Shown here piece by piece: positions 1 through 8,330 of a stretch of 64,000 bases of DNA (the first letter of the stretch is position 1; each line of letters begins with the position of its first letter). The notes beneath the pieces are model-generated. The model saw nothing but the letters and a program-made list of their open reading frames with translations, did not search any database and had not been told where the DNA came from. The DNA comes from Pseudomonas solani (GTDB lineage: Bacteria; Pseudomonadota; Gammaproteobacteria; Pseudomonadales; Pseudomonadaceae), in assembly GCF_026072635.1 (NCBI RefSeq), contig NZ_AP023081.1, forward strand, positions 2,688,501 to 2,752,500. The letters are read 5' to 3'. Position numbers and translations under genes: made by a program.

Positions 1-3000
1 AGCGCCAGGAACTGGGAGCCCTGCTGGAAGAACTGAACACCCTCGGCCGCGGTGCCGAGATGGCCGAGCTGCCGCAGATCGAAGAGCTCTGCGAAGCCCT
101 GCTCGACACCTACGGTTCCGTGGAAGAAGGCAGCCTCGCCGTCAGCGAGCGCTTCTTCGCCGAAGCCGAGCGTGCCCACGAAGCGCTGATCGGCATGATG
201 GACCAGGTGGCTGCGGCCCTTCAGGTCACGCCCCAGCCCGAGCGCGTGCAGGCCCTGCGCGAGCTGCTGCAGGAAGCGGTCGACCCCGCTGCCCTGGCGC
301 TGCTCGATCCCAAGCTGACCACCGGGCTGACCATCGAGGAACTCGATGAGACGGACCTGGAAGGCCTGATCGACTGGAACGCCACCGACGCCGAGCTGCC
401 GCCCCTGGCGGAGCTGATGGAAGAGCCTGCGCAGTTCGACGAGGTGACCCTGCCCGAGCTGACCGCTGCCGGCCTGGAGGAGGACCTGTCCTCGCCGATC
501 GTCGAGCCGGAGCCGGTGGTCGAGGCCCCTGCGGCCCACACGCCCAGCGTCTATGAATCCCTCGACGAGGAAATGGTCGCCATCTTCCTCGAAGAGGCGG
601 TGGATATCCTGGAAAGCGCCGGGCAATCCCTCGACCGTTGGTTGGGCGAACCCGACAACCATGGCTCGCTGCTGTCGCTGCAGCGTGACCTGCACACCCT
701 CAAGGGTGGTGCGCGCATGGCCGAGATCGCCCCCATCGGTGATCTCGCCCATGAACTCGAATCCCTTTACGAAGGCCTGGTGGATCGCCGCTTCAGCTAC
801 TCGCCGGCCCTCGGCGGCCTGCTGCAGCAGAGCCACGACAGCCTCGCCGTGCTGCTCGACCAGCTGCAGGCACGCATGCCGCTGAACGACCCGCAGGCGC
901 TGATCCATGCCATCCGCACCTTTCGCCAGAACGGTGGGCTGAGCCTTTCCGCAGCAGCGGTTGCGCTACCGCTCGACGACATCGAAGACCTCGCCGAGGT
1001 CGAAGCGATCGAGCCAGCTGACGACGCCCCAAGCGCCGAGCTTGGTGAGAGCATCGTCATCGACGAAGAACAGCCGCCCCTGGCGTTGATCGACGAAGCC
1101 GACCCGCTGGACACCCAGGCGGCCATCGACGCCATCGACGCGGTGGTGGAGGAGCTGCCGGCGGAAGCCGTGGCCGAGCTGCTGCCCGATGCCCCTGCGG
1201 ACGTCGACCCCGAATTGCACGTGCTGCACGCTGAACCGGTGAGCGACGACGAGCCCGAGCTCGACCAGTGGCTGGTTGACGAGGCCCAGGAAAGCGCGCC
1301 GGCTGTCGCCGAAGCCGAAGCCGAAGCCGAAGCCGAAGCCGAAGCCGAAGCCGAAGCCGAAGCCGAAGCCGAAGCCGAAGCCGAAGCCGAAGCCGAGCTT
1401 GAAGCTGAGCCCGTGATCGAGCTGCACGCCGAGCCGGAAGTGCTGGACCTGTCTGAGGTCGAAGCGCCTGCTGCCATCGAGCCCGAGTTCGTGCCGGCAC
1501 CGGTGATCGAAGCACCCCGCGCCGTCGAGCCCGTCTCCAGTGCCTTCGATGATCGCGATCCGGAACTGGTGGAAATCTTCCTCGAGGAAGGTTTCGACAT
1601 CATCGACAGCGCCGGCGCTTCGCTGCAGCGCTGGATGGACGACGTCAACAACATCCTCGAAGTCGAAGCCCTGCAACGTGACCTGCACACCCTCAAGGGT
1701 GGTGCGCGCATGGCCGAGATCCGCGAGATCGGCGACCTCGCCCACGAACTCGAATTCCTTTATGAAGGCCTCTGCGGCGGGCGCCTGCGCGCCAGCCCGG
1801 GCCTGTTCGCCCTGCTCCAGGCCTGCCATGACCGCCTCGCCGAGATGCTCGAAGCGGTGCGTGACAAGCGTGGCGTGCCCAGCGGCGATGCCCTGATCGA
1901 CGCCATCAAGCGCTTCCGGGCCAACCCGGACGAGCAGCTGAGCATGCCCTCCAGCGTGCACCTGCAGCCGGCTGCCCAGGTGGTCGATGACGATGCCAGC
2001 GAAAGCGACGACATCCTCGACATCTTCCTCGAAGAGGCCGACGACCTGCTCGAAGCCATGGAGCGCACCATCGGTCGTTGGGAAGAGCAGCGCGAGGACG
2101 GTGCCCAGATCGACGAGCTGCTGCGCCTGCTGCACACCCTCAAGGGTGGTGCGCGCCTGGCCGGGCAGAAACGCCTGGGCGATCTCAGCCATGACCTCGA
2201 ACAGCACCTGACCGAAGCACAGCAGCAAGGGGCGCCCTGGCCGGACAGCCTGTTCCTCGACGTGCAGTCCGGCTTCGACGGCCTGCAGGCCGAGCTCGAC
2301 CAACTGCGCGAGCGCCTGAACGCGGTGCTCGCCGAAGAAACCCAGGAACCGGAAGCCCACGAGCCGGCCCCGGCAGCTCCTGCCCCCGTGCCCACCCTGG
2401 CCGCGCCCATGGTCGCTGCCAGCGCCGTGCCGCAGGTCGTGACCGAGAACAAGGTCCTGCCCTTCGTCCGCAAGGCCCAGGAAGCCGCACTGGACGCCGC
2501 CTCCCGCCGCGCACCCCAGGAGCTGGTCAAGGTACCGGCGGACCTGCTCGAAGGCCTGGTCAACCTGGCGGGTGAAACCTCGATCTTCCGTGGTCGTGTC
2601 GAGCAGCAGGTAAGCGACTTCAGCTTCACCCTGAGCGAGATGGAGGCCACCATCGAACGGGTCCGCGACCAGCTGCGCCGCCTCGACACCGAAACCCAGG
2701 CGCAGATCCTCAGCCGCTACCAGGCCGAGGCCGAGCGTGCCGGCTACGAGGACTTCGACCCGCTGGAGATGGACCGCCACTCGCAGCTGCAGCAGCTGTC
2801 CCGTGCGCTGTTCGAGTCCGCGTCCGACTTGCTGGACCTCAAGGAAACCCTGGCGGCGCGTAACCGCGATGCCGAAACCCTGCTGCTGCAACAGGCACGT
2901 GTCAACACCGAGCTGCAGGAAGGCCTGATGCGTACGCGCATGGTGCCCTTCGACCGCCTGGTGCCGCGCCTGCGCCGGATCGTCCGCCAGGTGGCGAGCG

Positions 3001-4358
3001 AACTGGGCAAGCAGGTGGAATTCGTCGTCGGCAACGCCGAAGGCGAGATGGACCGTACCGTCCTCGAACGGATCGTCGCGCCGCTGGAGCACATGCTGCG
3101 CAACGCCGTGGACCATGGCATCGAATCCGTCGACGCACGCCGCGCCGCCGGCAAGTCGGAAACCGGCACCATCCGCCTGACCCTGGGCCGCGAGGGTGGC
3201 GATATCGTCCTCGCCCTGGCCGACGACGGCGGTGGCATCCGTCTCGACGCCGTGCGCCGCAAGGCCATCGAGCGCGGGATGATGGACAGCGAATCCGACC
3301 TCTCCGACTACGAGGTGCTGCAGTTCATCCTCGAAGCCGGCTTCTCCACTGCCGAGAAGGTCACGCAGATCTCCGGCCGTGGCGTGGGCATGGACGTGGT
3401 GCACTCCGAGGTGAAACAGCTCGGCGGCTCCATGAGCATCGACTCGACGCCGGGCGAGGGCACCCGCTTCCTCATCCGCCTGCCGTTCACCGTATCGGTG
3501 AACCGCGCGCTGATGGTGCTCTCCGGCGAAGACCTTTACGCCATCCCGCTGAACACCATCGAAGGTATCGTGCGGGTCTCCCCGTACGAGCTGGAGGCTT
3601 ACTACCAGCCCGATGCCCCGCGCTTCGAGTACGCCGGCCAGGCCTACGAACTGAAGTACCTGGGCGACCTGCTGAACAACGGCCAGCAACCCAAGCTGGT
3701 GGGCCAGAGCCTGCCGCTGCCGGTGATCCTGGTGCGCTCCACCGAGCACGCCGTGGCGGTCCAGGTGGACTCCCTGGCGGGCTCCCGCGAGATCGTGGTG
3801 AAGAGTCTCGGCCCGCAGTTCTCCGGGGTGCACGGCATCTCCGGCGCCACCATCCTCGGTGACGGCCGCGTGGTGGTGATTCTCGACCTGCTGGCGACCA
3901 TCCGCGCCATGCACGCACACCTGGTGCAGATGCTGCCGCGCTCCGCCACCCAGGCCGCTCTGCCGGCGGAACTCGATCACGACCGTCCGCCGCTGGTGAT
4001 GGTGGTGGACGACTCGGTCACCGTGCGCAAGGTCACCAGCCGCCTGCTGGAACGCAACGGCATGAACGTGCTCACCGCCAAGGATGGGGTGGACGCGATC
4101 TCGCAACTGCAGGAACACCGCCCGGACATCATGCTGCTGGACATCGAGATGCCGCGCATGGACGGTTTCGAAGTGGCCACCCTGGTGCGCCACGATGAGC
4201 GACTGAAAGACCTGCCGATCATCATGATCACCTCGCGTACCGGTGAGAAACACCGTGAGCGGGCCATGACCATCGGCGTCAACGACTACTTGGGCAAGCC
4301 GTACCAGGAGTCCCTGCTGCTTGAAACCATCCAGCGACTGGTCAAGGGAAATGACTGA
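1..4358 (+). CDS. chpA: ChpA, hybrid chemosensory histidine kinase (5' end outside window)
   Basis: C-terminal part of the large CheA-type kinase of the Pil-Chp system, which controls type IV pili and twitching motility. The reading frame is already open at base 3, so the true start lies upstream. Counting from the first ATG (position 60), three Hpt domains carry the LHTLKGG motif with phospho-accepting His near residues 212, 543 and 692. Then come a CheA-like dimerisation segment (about 820-960), an HATPase domain with the N-box RNAVDHG (Asn about 1015), a CheW-like domain (about 1140-1290) and a C-terminal receiver whose phospho-acceptor is Asp 1361 in LLDIEMP. A pure Ala-Glu repeat links the first two Hpt domains. 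P. aeruginosa ChpA is about 2470 residues, so roughly 1000 residues are missing here. chpB overlaps the 3' end. Confidence 0.95.
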   Translation, partial: RQELGALLEELNTLGRGAEMAELPQIEELCEALLDTYGSVEEGSLAVSERFFAEAERAHEALIGMMDQVAAALQVTPQPERVQALRELLQEAVDPAALALLDPKLTTGLTIEELDETDLEGLIDWNATDAELPPLAELMEEPAQFDEVTLPELTAAGLEEDLSSPIVEPEPVVEAPAAHTPSVYESLDEEMVAIFLEEAVDILESAGQSLDRWLGEPDNHGSLLSLQRDLHTLKGGARMAEIAPIGDLAHELESLYEGLVDRRFSYSPALGGLLQQSHDSLAVLLDQLQARMPLNDPQALIHAIRTFRQNGGLSLSAAAVALPLDDIEDLAEVEAIEPADDAPSAELGESIVIDEEQPPLALIDEADPLDTQAAIDAIDAVVEELPAEAVAELLPDAPADVDPELHVLHAEPVSDDEPELDQWLVDEAQESAPAVAEAEAEAEAEAEAEAEAEAEAEAEAEAEAELEAEPVIELHAEPEVLDLSEVEAPAAIEPEFVPAPVIEAPRAVEPVSSAFDDRDPELVEIFLEEGFDIIDSAGASLQRWMDDVNNILEVEALQRDLHTLKGGARMAEIREIGDLAHELEFLYEGLCGGRLRASPGLFALLQACHDRLAEMLEAVRDKRGVPSGDALIDAIKRFRANPDEQLSMPSSVHLQPAAQVVDDDASESDDILDIFLEEADDLLEAMERTIGRWEEQREDGAQIDELLRLLHTLKGGARLAGQKRLGDLSHDLEQHLTEAQQQGAPWPDSLFLDVQSGFDGLQAELDQLRERLNAVLAEETQEPEAHEPAPAAPAPVPTLAAPMVAASAVPQVVTENKVLPFVRKAQEAALDAASRRAPQELVKVPADLLEGLVNLAGETSIFRGRVEQQVSDFSFTLSEMEATIERVRDQLRRLDTETQAQILSRYQAEAERAGYEDFDPLEMDRHSQLQQLSRALFESASDLLDLKETLAARNRDAETLLLQQARVNTELQEGLMRTRMVPFDRLVPRLRRIVRQVASELGKQVEFVVGNAEGEMDRTVLERIVAPLEHMLRNAVDHGIESVDARRAAGKSETGTIRLTLGREGGDIVLALADDGGGIRLDAVRRKAIERGMMDSESDLSDYEVLQFILEAGFSTAEKVTQISGRGVGMDVVHSEVKQLGGSMSIDSTPGEGTRFLIRLPFTVSVNRALMVLSGEDLYAIPLNTIEGIVRVSPYELEAYYQPDAPRFEYAGQAYELKYLGDLLNNGQQPKLVGQSLPLPVILVRSTEHAVAVQVDSLAGSREIVVKSLGPQFSGVHGISGATILGDGRVVVILDLLATIRAMHAHLVQMLPRSATQAALPAELDHDRPPLVMVVDDSVTVRKVTSRLLERNGMNVLTAKDGVDAISQLQEHRPDIMLLDIEMPRMDGFEVATLVRHDERLKDLPIIMITSRTGEKHRERAMTIGVNDYLGKPYQESLLLETIQRLVKGND
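1308..1397 (+). repeat. (GCCGAA)n hexanucleotide tandem repeat inside chpA
   Basis: About fifteen near-perfect tandem copies of the hexamer GCCGAA encode an uninterrupted Ala-Glu run. The repeat lies in the acidic linker between the first and second Hpt domains visible here. Each unit is 6 bp, so copy-number change would lengthen or shorten the linker without breaking the frame. The run probably forms a charged, helical or extended spacer; that is inference. Confidence 0.95.
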
Positions 4359-5369
4359 GAAAACCTCTGCGCGTATCGCCGTCATCGCCGACACCTCGCT
4401 GCAGCGCCATGTGCTGCAGCAGGCGCTGGCGGGCAACGGCTACCAGGTGGTGCTCAACAGCGATCCGGCACGGCTGGATGAGGAAACCCTGAGCGCCTGC
4501 GAAGTGGACCTGTGGTTGGTGGACCTGGCGCAGTCGGACGACTCGCCCTTGGTCGACAACCTGATGGAACGCGCCAGCGCACCGGTGCTGTTCGGCGAGG
4601 GCCATGCCCCGAGCGCCACTCGGAGAATTACCCGCGCTGGGAGCGTCGCCTGTTCGGCAAGCTCAAGCGCCTGGTGGGCGACCCGGCCGTGGCCGTCGGC
4701 CCCAGCCTCGAAGCCCTGCTCAGCGATGCGCAGCGCCCGGCGCGCCTGGACCTGCCCCGCGCCCTGGCCGACACGCCGCTGGTAGCCGGTGAGCCGGCAC
4801 GCCAGGTGTGGCTGCTGGCGGCGTCCCTCGGTGGCCCGGCTGCGGTGAAGGCCTTCCTTGATGCCTTGCCCGGCGGCCTGCCCGTTGGCTTCATCTATGC
4901 CCAGCACATCGACCCGACCTTCGAAACGGCGCTGCCCCAGGCCGTCGGCCGTCACAGCCAGTGGCCGGTCAACCTGGCCCGCCCCGGTGATGCGGTGCGT
5001 GCCGGTGAAGTGGTGGTGGTGCCCATCAGCCATGAACTCAGCTTTGCCGAAGACGGTGCCATGCTGGTGGGCGAACGCCCGTGGCCGGAGCCCTACAGCC
5101 CGTCCATCGACCAGGTGATGCTCAACCTCGCCCAGCACTACGGTGCCCAGTGCGGGGTCATCGCCTTCAGCGGCATGGGCAGCGACGGCAGTGCAGCCGC
5201 CGCCTATGTACGCCGCCAGGGCGCGCCGATCTGGACCCAGCGTGGCGACAGCTGCGCCTGCGCCAGCATGCCCGACAGCCTGCGCGAGGGTGGCTACAGC
5301 ACCTTCAGCGCCGATCCCCGCGAGCTGGCCCAGGCGCTGGTGAACCACCTGGCGGAGCAGTGCGCCTAA
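4351..5369 (+). pseudogene. chpB: ChpB, CheB-type methylesterase, with a one-base frameshift
   Basis: Predicted protein-glutamate methylesterase that resets the Pil-Chp chemoreceptor. The first part (4351 to about 4614) starts with ATG inside the end of chpA and encodes a divergent receiver-like domain. The catalytic part (about 4617-5369) continues one frame over. The CheB Ser-His-Asp triad is recognisable in SLGG, AQHID and GMGSDG. The two frames join at the C-rich stretch 4609-4619; one extra C would give a continuous product reading ...APSAHSENYPRWE.... As written, the upstream frame runs into unrelated sequence and stops at 4785. This is either real inactivation or a base-call error. It overlaps chpA by 8 bases and is followed by chpC. 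Confidence 0.85.
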
Positions 5370-5425
5370 GGCCCGAGGGCCCAGGGCGATAACGCCGGGA
5401 ATGAAGAATCGTTGAAGGAAGAACC

Positions 5426-5896
5426 ATGAGCCAAGCCGTCACCAACCCGAACAGCGCCAACAGCCTCACCGGCCTGCTGGTGCCGCTGTCCGACCGCACC
5501 CTGCTGGTGCCCAACGTGGCGGTGGCCGAGCTGATCCCCTATCGCGCGCCGCAGGTATCGGCGGGCATGCCGGCCTGGTTCCTCGGCCAGGTGGCTTGGC
5601 GTGACCTGCGTCTGCCGCTGCTGTCCTTCGAAGCCGCCTCCGACGGCCAGCCCCAGACCGGCGCCGGCGCCCGCGTGGTGGTGCTCAACGCCCTGGGCGG
5701 CCGTGGCCACGTCAAGTTCATCGCCCTGCTGGTGCAGGGCATCCCGCGCTCGCTCAAGGTCGACTCAGACCTCCCCCGCGCCGCCGTCCCCCTGGCTCCC
5801 CTGGAGCTGGACGCCGTACAACTGGGCAACGACATCGCGCGCATCCCCGACCTCATTGCACTCGAGCAGATGCTCGAGGATGCGGGGATTATCTAG
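5426..5896 (+). CDS. chpC: ChpC, CheW-like adaptor
   Basis: 156-residue CheW-domain protein expected to couple a chemoreceptor to the ChpA kinase at the inner membrane. The CheW fold is suggested by LVPLSDRTLLVPNVAVAEL near the N-terminus, a central segment ending in the hydrophobic run VVVLNAL, and a C-terminal part ending in ALEQMLEDAG. The ATG is preceded by GAAGGAAG at a good distance. The position straight after chpB matches the chp cluster of P. aeruginosa. The following genes chpD and chpE of that species are absent; rsmE converges instead. Confidence 0.9.
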   Translation: MSQAVTNPNSANSLTGLLVPLSDRTLLVPNVAVAELIPYRAPQVSAGMPAWFLGQVAWRDLRLPLLSFEAASDGQPQTGAGARVVVLNALGGRGHVKFIALLVQGIPRSLKVDSDLPRAAVPLAPLELDAVQLGNDIARIPDLIALEQMLEDAGII

Positions 5897-5960
5897 CCGG
5901 AAGCCGGAAGCGGTGCCTTGGCTTTTGCTTCCAGCTTCAAGCTAAAAACGCTTCCAGCTA
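5896..5960. repeat. 7-nt-period palindromic intergenic repeat, copy 1
   Basis: Between the convergent ends of chpC and rsmE, AGCCGGAAGCCGGAAGC is followed after a short loop by the complementary GCTTCCAGCTTCAAGCT. Units of about seven bases (consensus GGAAGCY) recur on each arm, so the transcript could fold into a long hairpin. The same design occurs at 6679-6750, 18114-18192, 32686-32771 and 57268-57325. Confidence 0.75.
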
Positions 5961-6677
5961 AAAGTCACCCCATAACTGCTGCGCCACGCTGAGCGCCACC
6001 ACCGGCGCTGTCTCCGTCCTCAACACCCTGGGTCCCAGGCGTGCCGAATGGAAGCCGGCGGTTTGCGCCTGGGCGACTTCGGCGTCGCTGAGGCCGCCTT
6101 CGGGGCCGATGAGGAAGGCCAGGGTGCCGGGCTTGGCGTGGCTGGCCAGGGGTTCGGCCACCGGGTGCAGCACCAGCTTGAGGTCGGCGTCGATCTGCTT
6201 CAGCCAGTCGGCGAGGCTGACGGGGGCGTGGATCACCGGCAGCACCGAGCGGCCGCATTGCTCGCAGGCGCTGATCGCCACCTGGCGCCAGTGGGCCAGG
6301 CGCTTGTCGGCGCGCTCGTCCTTCAGTCGCACTTCGCAGCGCTCGCTGACGATGGGGGTGATCTCGGCGGCGCCCAGTTCGGTGGCTTTCTGGATCGCCC
6401 AGTCCATGCGCTCGCCCCGCGACAGCCCCTGGCCCAGGTGCACCCGCAACGGCGACTCGGCCTGGCCGGCGAAGGCCTCACGCAGCTCGACGCGCACATT
6501 CTTCTTGCCCACCTCCACCAGCTCGCCGAGGTACTCCTGGCCGGAGCCGTCGAACAGCTGCACGGCATCGCCCACGGCCAGGCGCAGCACGCGACCGATG
6601 TAATGGGCCTGGGTTTCCGGCAGCTCGTGCTGGCCGATGGAAAGGGGGGCGTCGATGAAGAAGCGGGAAAGGCGCAT
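5958..6677 (-). CDS. rsmE: RsmE, 16S rRNA (uracil-1498-N3)-methyltransferase
   Basis: 239-residue SPOUT-class methyltransferase that methylates U1498 of 16S rRNA with SAM. The family's SAM-binding knot is visible in LIGPEGGLSDAE, and the C-terminal motif is RVLRTETA. The N-terminal part (MRLSRFF...GRVLRL) is the PUA-like substrate-binding domain. Length is normal. The chosen ATG gives the conserved MRLSRFF start; the frame remains open upstream into bioA, but that extension is not RsmE-like. It lies downstream of bioA on the same strand across a palindromic repeat, as in P. aeruginosa. Confidence 0.95.
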   Translation of the reverse strand: MRLSRFFIDAPLSIGQHELPETQAHYIGRVLRLAVGDAVQLFDGSGQEYLGELVEVGKKNVRVELREAFAGQAESPLRVHLGQGLSRGERMDWAIQKATELGAAEITPIVSERCEVRLKDERADKRLAHWRQVAISACEQCGRSVLPVIHAPVSLADWLKQIDADLKLVLHPVAEPLASHAKPGTLAFLIGPEGGLSDAEVAQAQTAGFHSARLGPRVLRTETAPVVALSVAQQLWGDF

Positions 6678-6678
6678 G

Positions 6679-6750
6679 GGAGCTGGAAGCCTGAAGCTGA
6701 AAGCCTGAAGTCTACCCGTGCGGCGCTTCCAGCTTCCAGCTTCCGGCTGC
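6679..6750. repeat. 7-nt-period palindromic intergenic repeat, copy 2
   Basis: The gap between the bioA stop and the rsmE start is filled by GAGCTGGAAGCCTGAAGC-type units answered by the complementary arm GCTTCCAGCTTCCAGC after about 15 bases. On the bioA-rsmE transcript it would form a long imperfect stem. It could act as an attenuator, processing site or stabiliser between the two genes; no function is shown by sequence alone. Confidence 0.75.
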
Positions 6751-6754
6751 TCCT

Positions 6755-8161
6755 CTAACCCGGATCCCTGTGATTGGGATGCAGGTCGCTGGCGACGCTG
6801 ACGCTCACCGAGTCGCGGGTGGCGATGTCGATGCCTTCGCTGGCCACTTCGGCGAGGAAGTCGATCTGCTCCGGGGTAATCACGTAGGGCGGCAGGAAGT
6901 ACACCACGTTGCCCAGCGGGCGCAGCAGCGCGCCGCGTTCCAGGGCGTGCTGGAAGACCTTGAGGCCACGGCGCTCCTGCCAGGGGTAGGGCGCGCGGCT
7001 GGCCTTGTCCTGGACCATCTCGATGGCCAGCACCATGCCGGTCTGGCGCACCTCGGCGACATGGGGGTGATCCACCAGGTGGGCGGTGGATTGCGCCATG
7101 CGCACCGACAGCGCGCGGTTGGCCTCGATCACCTTGTCCTGCTCGAAGATGTCCAGGGTCGCCAGGGCGGCAGCGCAGGCCAGCGGGTTGCCGGTGTAGG
7201 TGTGCGAGTGGAGGAAGGCGCGCAGGGTCTGGTAGTCGTCGTAGAAGCCCTGGTAGACGGCCTCGCTGGTGAGTACAGCGGCCATGGGCAGGTAGCCGCC
7301 GGTGAGGGCCTTGGACAGGCAGAGGAAGTCCGGTGCGATGCCGGCCTGTTCGCAGGCGAACATCGTGCCGGTGCGGCCGAAGCCGACGGCGATCTCGTCG
7401 TGGATCAGGTGCACGCCGTAGCGGTCGCAGGCCTCGCGCAGCAGCTTGAGGTACACCGGGTGGTACATGCGCATGCCGCCGGCACCCTGGATCAGCGGCT
7501 CGACGATGACGGCGGCGACCTCCCCGTGGTGCTCGGCGAGGGTGCGCTCCATGTGGGCGAACATGGTGCGCGAGTGTTCTTCCCAGCACATGCCTTCGGG
7601 GCGCAGGTAGCAGTCGGGGCTGGGCACCTTGAGGGTGTCCATCAGCAGGGATTTGTAGGTCTCGGTGAACAGCGCCACGTCGCCCACCGACATCGCCGCG
7701 ATGGTCTCGCCGTGGTAGCTGTTGGTCAGGGTGATGAAGCGCGTCTTGCCCTCGCGGCCCTGGTTGCGCCAGAAGTGGTAGCTCATCTTCAGCGCCACCT
7801 CGATGCCCGAGGAGCCGTTGTCGGCGTAGAACACGCGGTCCAGCCCCGCGGGCGTGAGCTTCACCAGGCGCTCGGAGAGTTCGATCACCGGCTGGTGGCT
7901 GAAGCCCGCGAGGATCACGTGTTCGAGCTGGTCGACCTGGTCCTTGATGCGCTGGTTGATGCGCGGGTTGGCGTGGCCGAAGACGTTGACCCACCAGGAG
8001 CTGACGGCATCCAGGTAGCGCTTGCCTTCGAAATCCTCCAGCCAGACGCCTTCGCCACGGCGGATGGGCACCACCGGCAGGCGTTCGTGGTCTTTCATCT
8101 GGGTGCAGGGATGCCAGAGCACGTCGAGGTCGCGCTTCATCCAGTCGGCGTTGAGGCCCAT
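6755..8161 (-). CDS. bioA: BioA, adenosylmethionine-8-amino-7-oxononanoate aminotransferase
   Basis: 468-residue PLP-dependent class III aminotransferase of biotin synthesis. It converts KAPA to DAPA using SAM as amino donor. Family features: the N-terminal LWHPCTQMKDH, the substrate-pocket segment SSWWVN, the PLP-phosphate segment DNGSSGIEVALKM, HDEIAVGFGRTG with the PLP-contacting Asp, and the Schiff-base Lys (residue 284) in LSKALTGG. Length fits the family, with a slightly longer C-terminal tail. The other biotin genes are not in the window. It heads the bioA-rsmE unit and is divergent from the flavoprotein gene at 8331. Confidence 0.95.
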   Translation of the reverse strand: MGLNADWMKRDLDVLWHPCTQMKDHERLPVVPIRRGEGVWLEDFEGKRYLDAVSSWWVNVFGHANPRINQRIKDQVDQLEHVILAGFSHQPVIELSERLVKLTPAGLDRVFYADNGSSGIEVALKMSYHFWRNQGREGKTRFITLTNSYHGETIAAMSVGDVALFTETYKSLLMDTLKVPSPDCYLRPEGMCWEEHSRTMFAHMERTLAEHHGEVAAVIVEPLIQGAGGMRMYHPVYLKLLREACDRYGVHLIHDEIAVGFGRTGTMFACEQAGIAPDFLCLSKALTGGYLPMAAVLTSEAVYQGFYDDYQTLRAFLHSHTYTGNPLACAAALATLDIFEQDKVIEANRALSVRMAQSTAHLVDHPHVAEVRQTGMVLAIEMVQDKASRAPYPWQERRGLKVFQHALERGALLRPLGNVVYFLPPYVITPEQIDFLAEVASEGIDIATRDSVSVSVASDLHPNHRDPG

Positions 8162-8330
8162 GGGGTGGTCTCCGGAAAGGGTCGGGGAAGACTATGCAAT
8201 AGGGGTGAGATGGACAAGCGCGCCGCGCCGACACAATAGCCGGCGCCGACGGGCATCTCTGGTGGCTGCCGGGTGCCTGGCGTATCCTGCGCGCCATTCA
8301 AGAAATACGACCGTTCCTCGGGGGAATCCA

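Noticed and set aside
1308..1397. CRISPR-like array
   Set aside because: Units are contiguous 6-mers without spacers and lie inside a coding gene.
966..4436. Very long open frame on the minus strand across chpA
   Set aside because: It is a shadow of chpA in GC-rich codons; the Phe-Gly run is the antisense of the Ala-Glu repeat, and no family or ribosome-binding site supports it.
5958..8297. Open frame joining rsmE with sequence across bioA
   Set aside because: The upstream portion is an out-of-frame reading of bioA; RsmE starts at 6677.
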